64,000 nt of DNA from Protea cynaroides. Its lineage: Eukaryota; Streptophyta; Magnoliopsida; Proteales; Proteaceae. Shown piece by piece: positions 62,003 to 64,000 of this stretch. Below the pieces are notes generated by a model. It made no database searches. It was not told where the DNA came from and worked only from the letters and a program-made list of their open reading frames with translations. Both the position numbers and the translations under genes were made by a program. Position 1 is the first letter of the stretch. Every line of letters begins with the position of its first letter. Location of the stretch: positions 88,820,676 to 88,884,675 of the forward strand of contig CM053273.1 of assembly GCA_028583415.1 (NCBI GenBank), given 5' to 3'.

Positions 62003-64000
62003 TGTAAGACCCGTATCGAATTAATCGATCTTATCACCTTGTATCATGCCTTCCTATCATGGTCGAGCCAAGTGGACCAAGTGCATGAAGAAACCACAAG
62101 ACCAGGTATAAAATCAACCAAAAAACAGTAAATTATGAGTGTGTGGTCGCATACCTAAACAGGTGTGACCGACCACACCTCAAAATAGTGCAACCACATG
62201 AATTTTGGTCGTGTGGTCGCACGTGTCAGAAGGTGTGGTCGACGGATTCTGCGACCCCACCTCCGACCACACGAACCCAGTCAGAAACCGAAAATTAGGA
62301 AACCTTCCTAATCCGAAAGAGGTTCTTTCATAAACTCATTAAGGCATATTATGGAGGGTTTTCCTCTATAAATTGGACATCCCTTAGCCTCTTTCACTCT
62401 TTTATAACTCAAACTGAAAGTGAGAGAAAGAGAAGAGAAGGAAGAGAAGGAAAATTGAAGAGGAAGACTAATGAGGAGGAAAATTCAGAGAAAACTCTGA
62501 ATCTCCAGCAAGCTTAAGGTATGAACATATTTCTCATGTTAAATTTAGAGCCTAGAATAGTTCATGAAAAAAGATAGGATTTAGGAGAAACTCAAATCAT
62601 CAATCTATGGACAAATTCCAAGAGAATCCATGGAGAAAATTATGTAGACAATGGATTGTGTATAAAATAATAATTCTGAGCTATAGAACAATCATAAGAA
62701 GGACCACGATGATAAGCCAAGGGATCCAAACATGAAGGAATGGAGTTGAGAGTGAAAGGTCGATTATCACACGTATGGTCGCACGTGTGGTCGCATGATG
62801 TGTGACCACACGATACACACTTGTCCGACCACATGCCCTCGGGAAGTTTTCAGGGAGGGTGTGGTCGCACGTGTGGTCGCAGGATATGCGACCACACCCT
62901 GCGACCACACACCCTGTGGTCGCAGAAACTAAAACCACAGGTGCTGTCACACCTGCGATCCCTCAGTTTCTGTTAGTTTAAATTCATGAGAATTAATTCT
63001 AATTTAAAATCTACAAATTTGTTAGGCTTACACGTGGTCTAAGAGTGAATTACAAAGCTTGAACGATGATTTATTATCAACCAAAAGTGAGGGAACAAGA
63101 CCTAAATTAATTGACTAATAATAAACTGTTTTTATTTATTGAGTCCAATGCCATGAATGATTCTACGCGTGTATTGTGCATTTCACATGTCATCCAATAT
63201 TCCTGTTATTATTGTTCATGCATATTTAACTCAGTTTATTTATAACATAATGATGATGATGATGCTAGGAATAGGCATGTGAATGTATGTGTGTGGTTAG
63301 TGTGCTTGATGCGAGTAGAGCATCAGGGGGAGGACATGACACTATGGTTCATCCTGGTCATCAGACTCTAGCTCTATCTCTACTCAAGTCTTGTCCACTA
63401 ACATCGTCGTATCGTCATTACCTTAGCAGAACTATTACGTCATAGGGCATCAGGGGAGGTGGTCTCTGACTGTGTAGTCTCTGACTCTACCGGGGGACCT
63501 TAGCTCTATCTCTATGGACGTATTGAGGGATGCTGGGGTGAGGCCTTGGATACATTGTTTGACATTAGGACTGGTTAGTTGCGAGCCCAGTTTGCAAGCC
63601 CTCGCCAATAGGGGCTTATGTGTTGGTATGGGTAGGGCATCAGGGGAAGTATCATGCGGTGTTTGATCCGGGCACTTTAGTTCTATCTCTATTCCATGAT
63701 GGGTGTATGTGGGACGACAATGGTATTTGATCCATTGGGCGGCTTCACACACTCGTGTATAGAGGTGCGGCAGCCACCAATCCTTTCTATTACACATTGC
63801 AAACTTATGAACTAGACCAAAGATATGAATTGAATGCATGCATATGTTTGTTGCATTGTTTTGTTTGCTCACTGGGCCATGATGTGTGCTCACCCTTTCG
63901 ACGTCGAATATTTTTAGTTGATGATGCAGGTCATACCGTAGAAGATTATATGAATGCTCCGATGTACGAAAATATTGCGACGATGGATGCAAAAGCTATG
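62003..64000 (+). mobile_element. Start of a gypsy-type LTR, cut by window edge
   Basis: TGTAAGACCCGTATCGAATT at 62003 looks like the start of a long Del/Tekay-style LTR, and the sequence to the right edge (three GCATCAGGGG...TAGCTCTATCTCT passages near 63320, 63440 and 63640; GCTCACCCTTTCGACGTCG near 63890) is in the same style. No end, primer-binding site or coding part is in the window. Confidence 0.5.
62140..62960. repeat. GTGTGGTCGCA array in two clusters
   Basis: GTGGTCG or CGACCAC words occur densely at 62150-62275 and 62775-62935 in both orientations, with a plain stretch between. The second cluster includes GTGGTCGCACGTGTGGTCGC and its complement. The clusters can pair into long hairpins. 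Confidence 0.8.

Noticed and set aside
62640..62950. Cys/His-rich frames resembling zinc fingers (CGHTSCDHTCDHTCD)
   Set aside because: They are translations of the GTGTGGTCGCA word array, not a protein.

Overview
This is nuclear DNA of a flowering plant. The window carries one long, intron-rich host gene on the minus strand, and most of the rest is transposable-element sequence lodged in its introns. The host gene is recognised from its protein as plant DNA ligase 6 (LIG6): an N-terminal SNM1/beta-CASP nuclease fold joined to an ATP-dependent DNA ligase. Twelve exons can be placed, from the start codon at 60932 down to 5259. They total 3525 bp (1175 codons) with intact reading frame and splice signals, and the 3' part of the gene lies beyond the left edge. 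The large introns and many LTR elements suggest a woody, non-grass angiosperm; the species cannot be named from sequence alone.

Layout from left to right. 1-5258 (intron 12): a decayed hAT transposase gene ending in a dense TTTCG/CGAAA array, then a second TTTCG-array element. 5259-5366: exon 12. 5367-22894 (intron 11, 17.5 kb): L1 fragments, a gypsy-type LTR, a CTCG-array element, a Ty1/copia element with 180-bp LTRs split by a TATCG-array element, and a GGCG-array element with an empty-site duplicate beside it. 22895-23054: exon 11. 23055-32738 (intron 10): a copia LTR fragment, an exact 91-bp tandem duplication, two GGCG-array elements, and a SINE inside an RTE-type LINE inside an L1. 32739-34417: exons 10 to 8. 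34418-42920 (intron 7): a GGCG element, an L1, a truncated GGCG element, a large inverted repeat with a third copy, and an RTE fragment. 42921-44822: exons 7 to 4. 44823-58074 (intron 3): an 11.8-kb Ty3/gypsy element of the Tat type with an extra antisense gene and three minisatellites. 58075-60932: exons 3 to 1. 60933-64000: promoter side, an inverted-repeat element, and the start of another LTR.

The most unusual signal is a set of elements whose ends are dense arrays of one short word in both orientations, with a different word per family: TTTCG, CTCG, TATCG, GGCG and perhaps GATTC. They share hAT-like ends (CANNG, often CAWGG followed by an AT/AAGG run) and target duplications of about 8 bp. 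A TTTCG element and two GGCG elements share the same roughly 200-bp body although their terminal words differ. The decayed hAT transposase gene at the left edge runs directly into one of these arrays. I infer a hAT-related lineage in which the subterminal transposase-binding word has been replaced wholesale between families.
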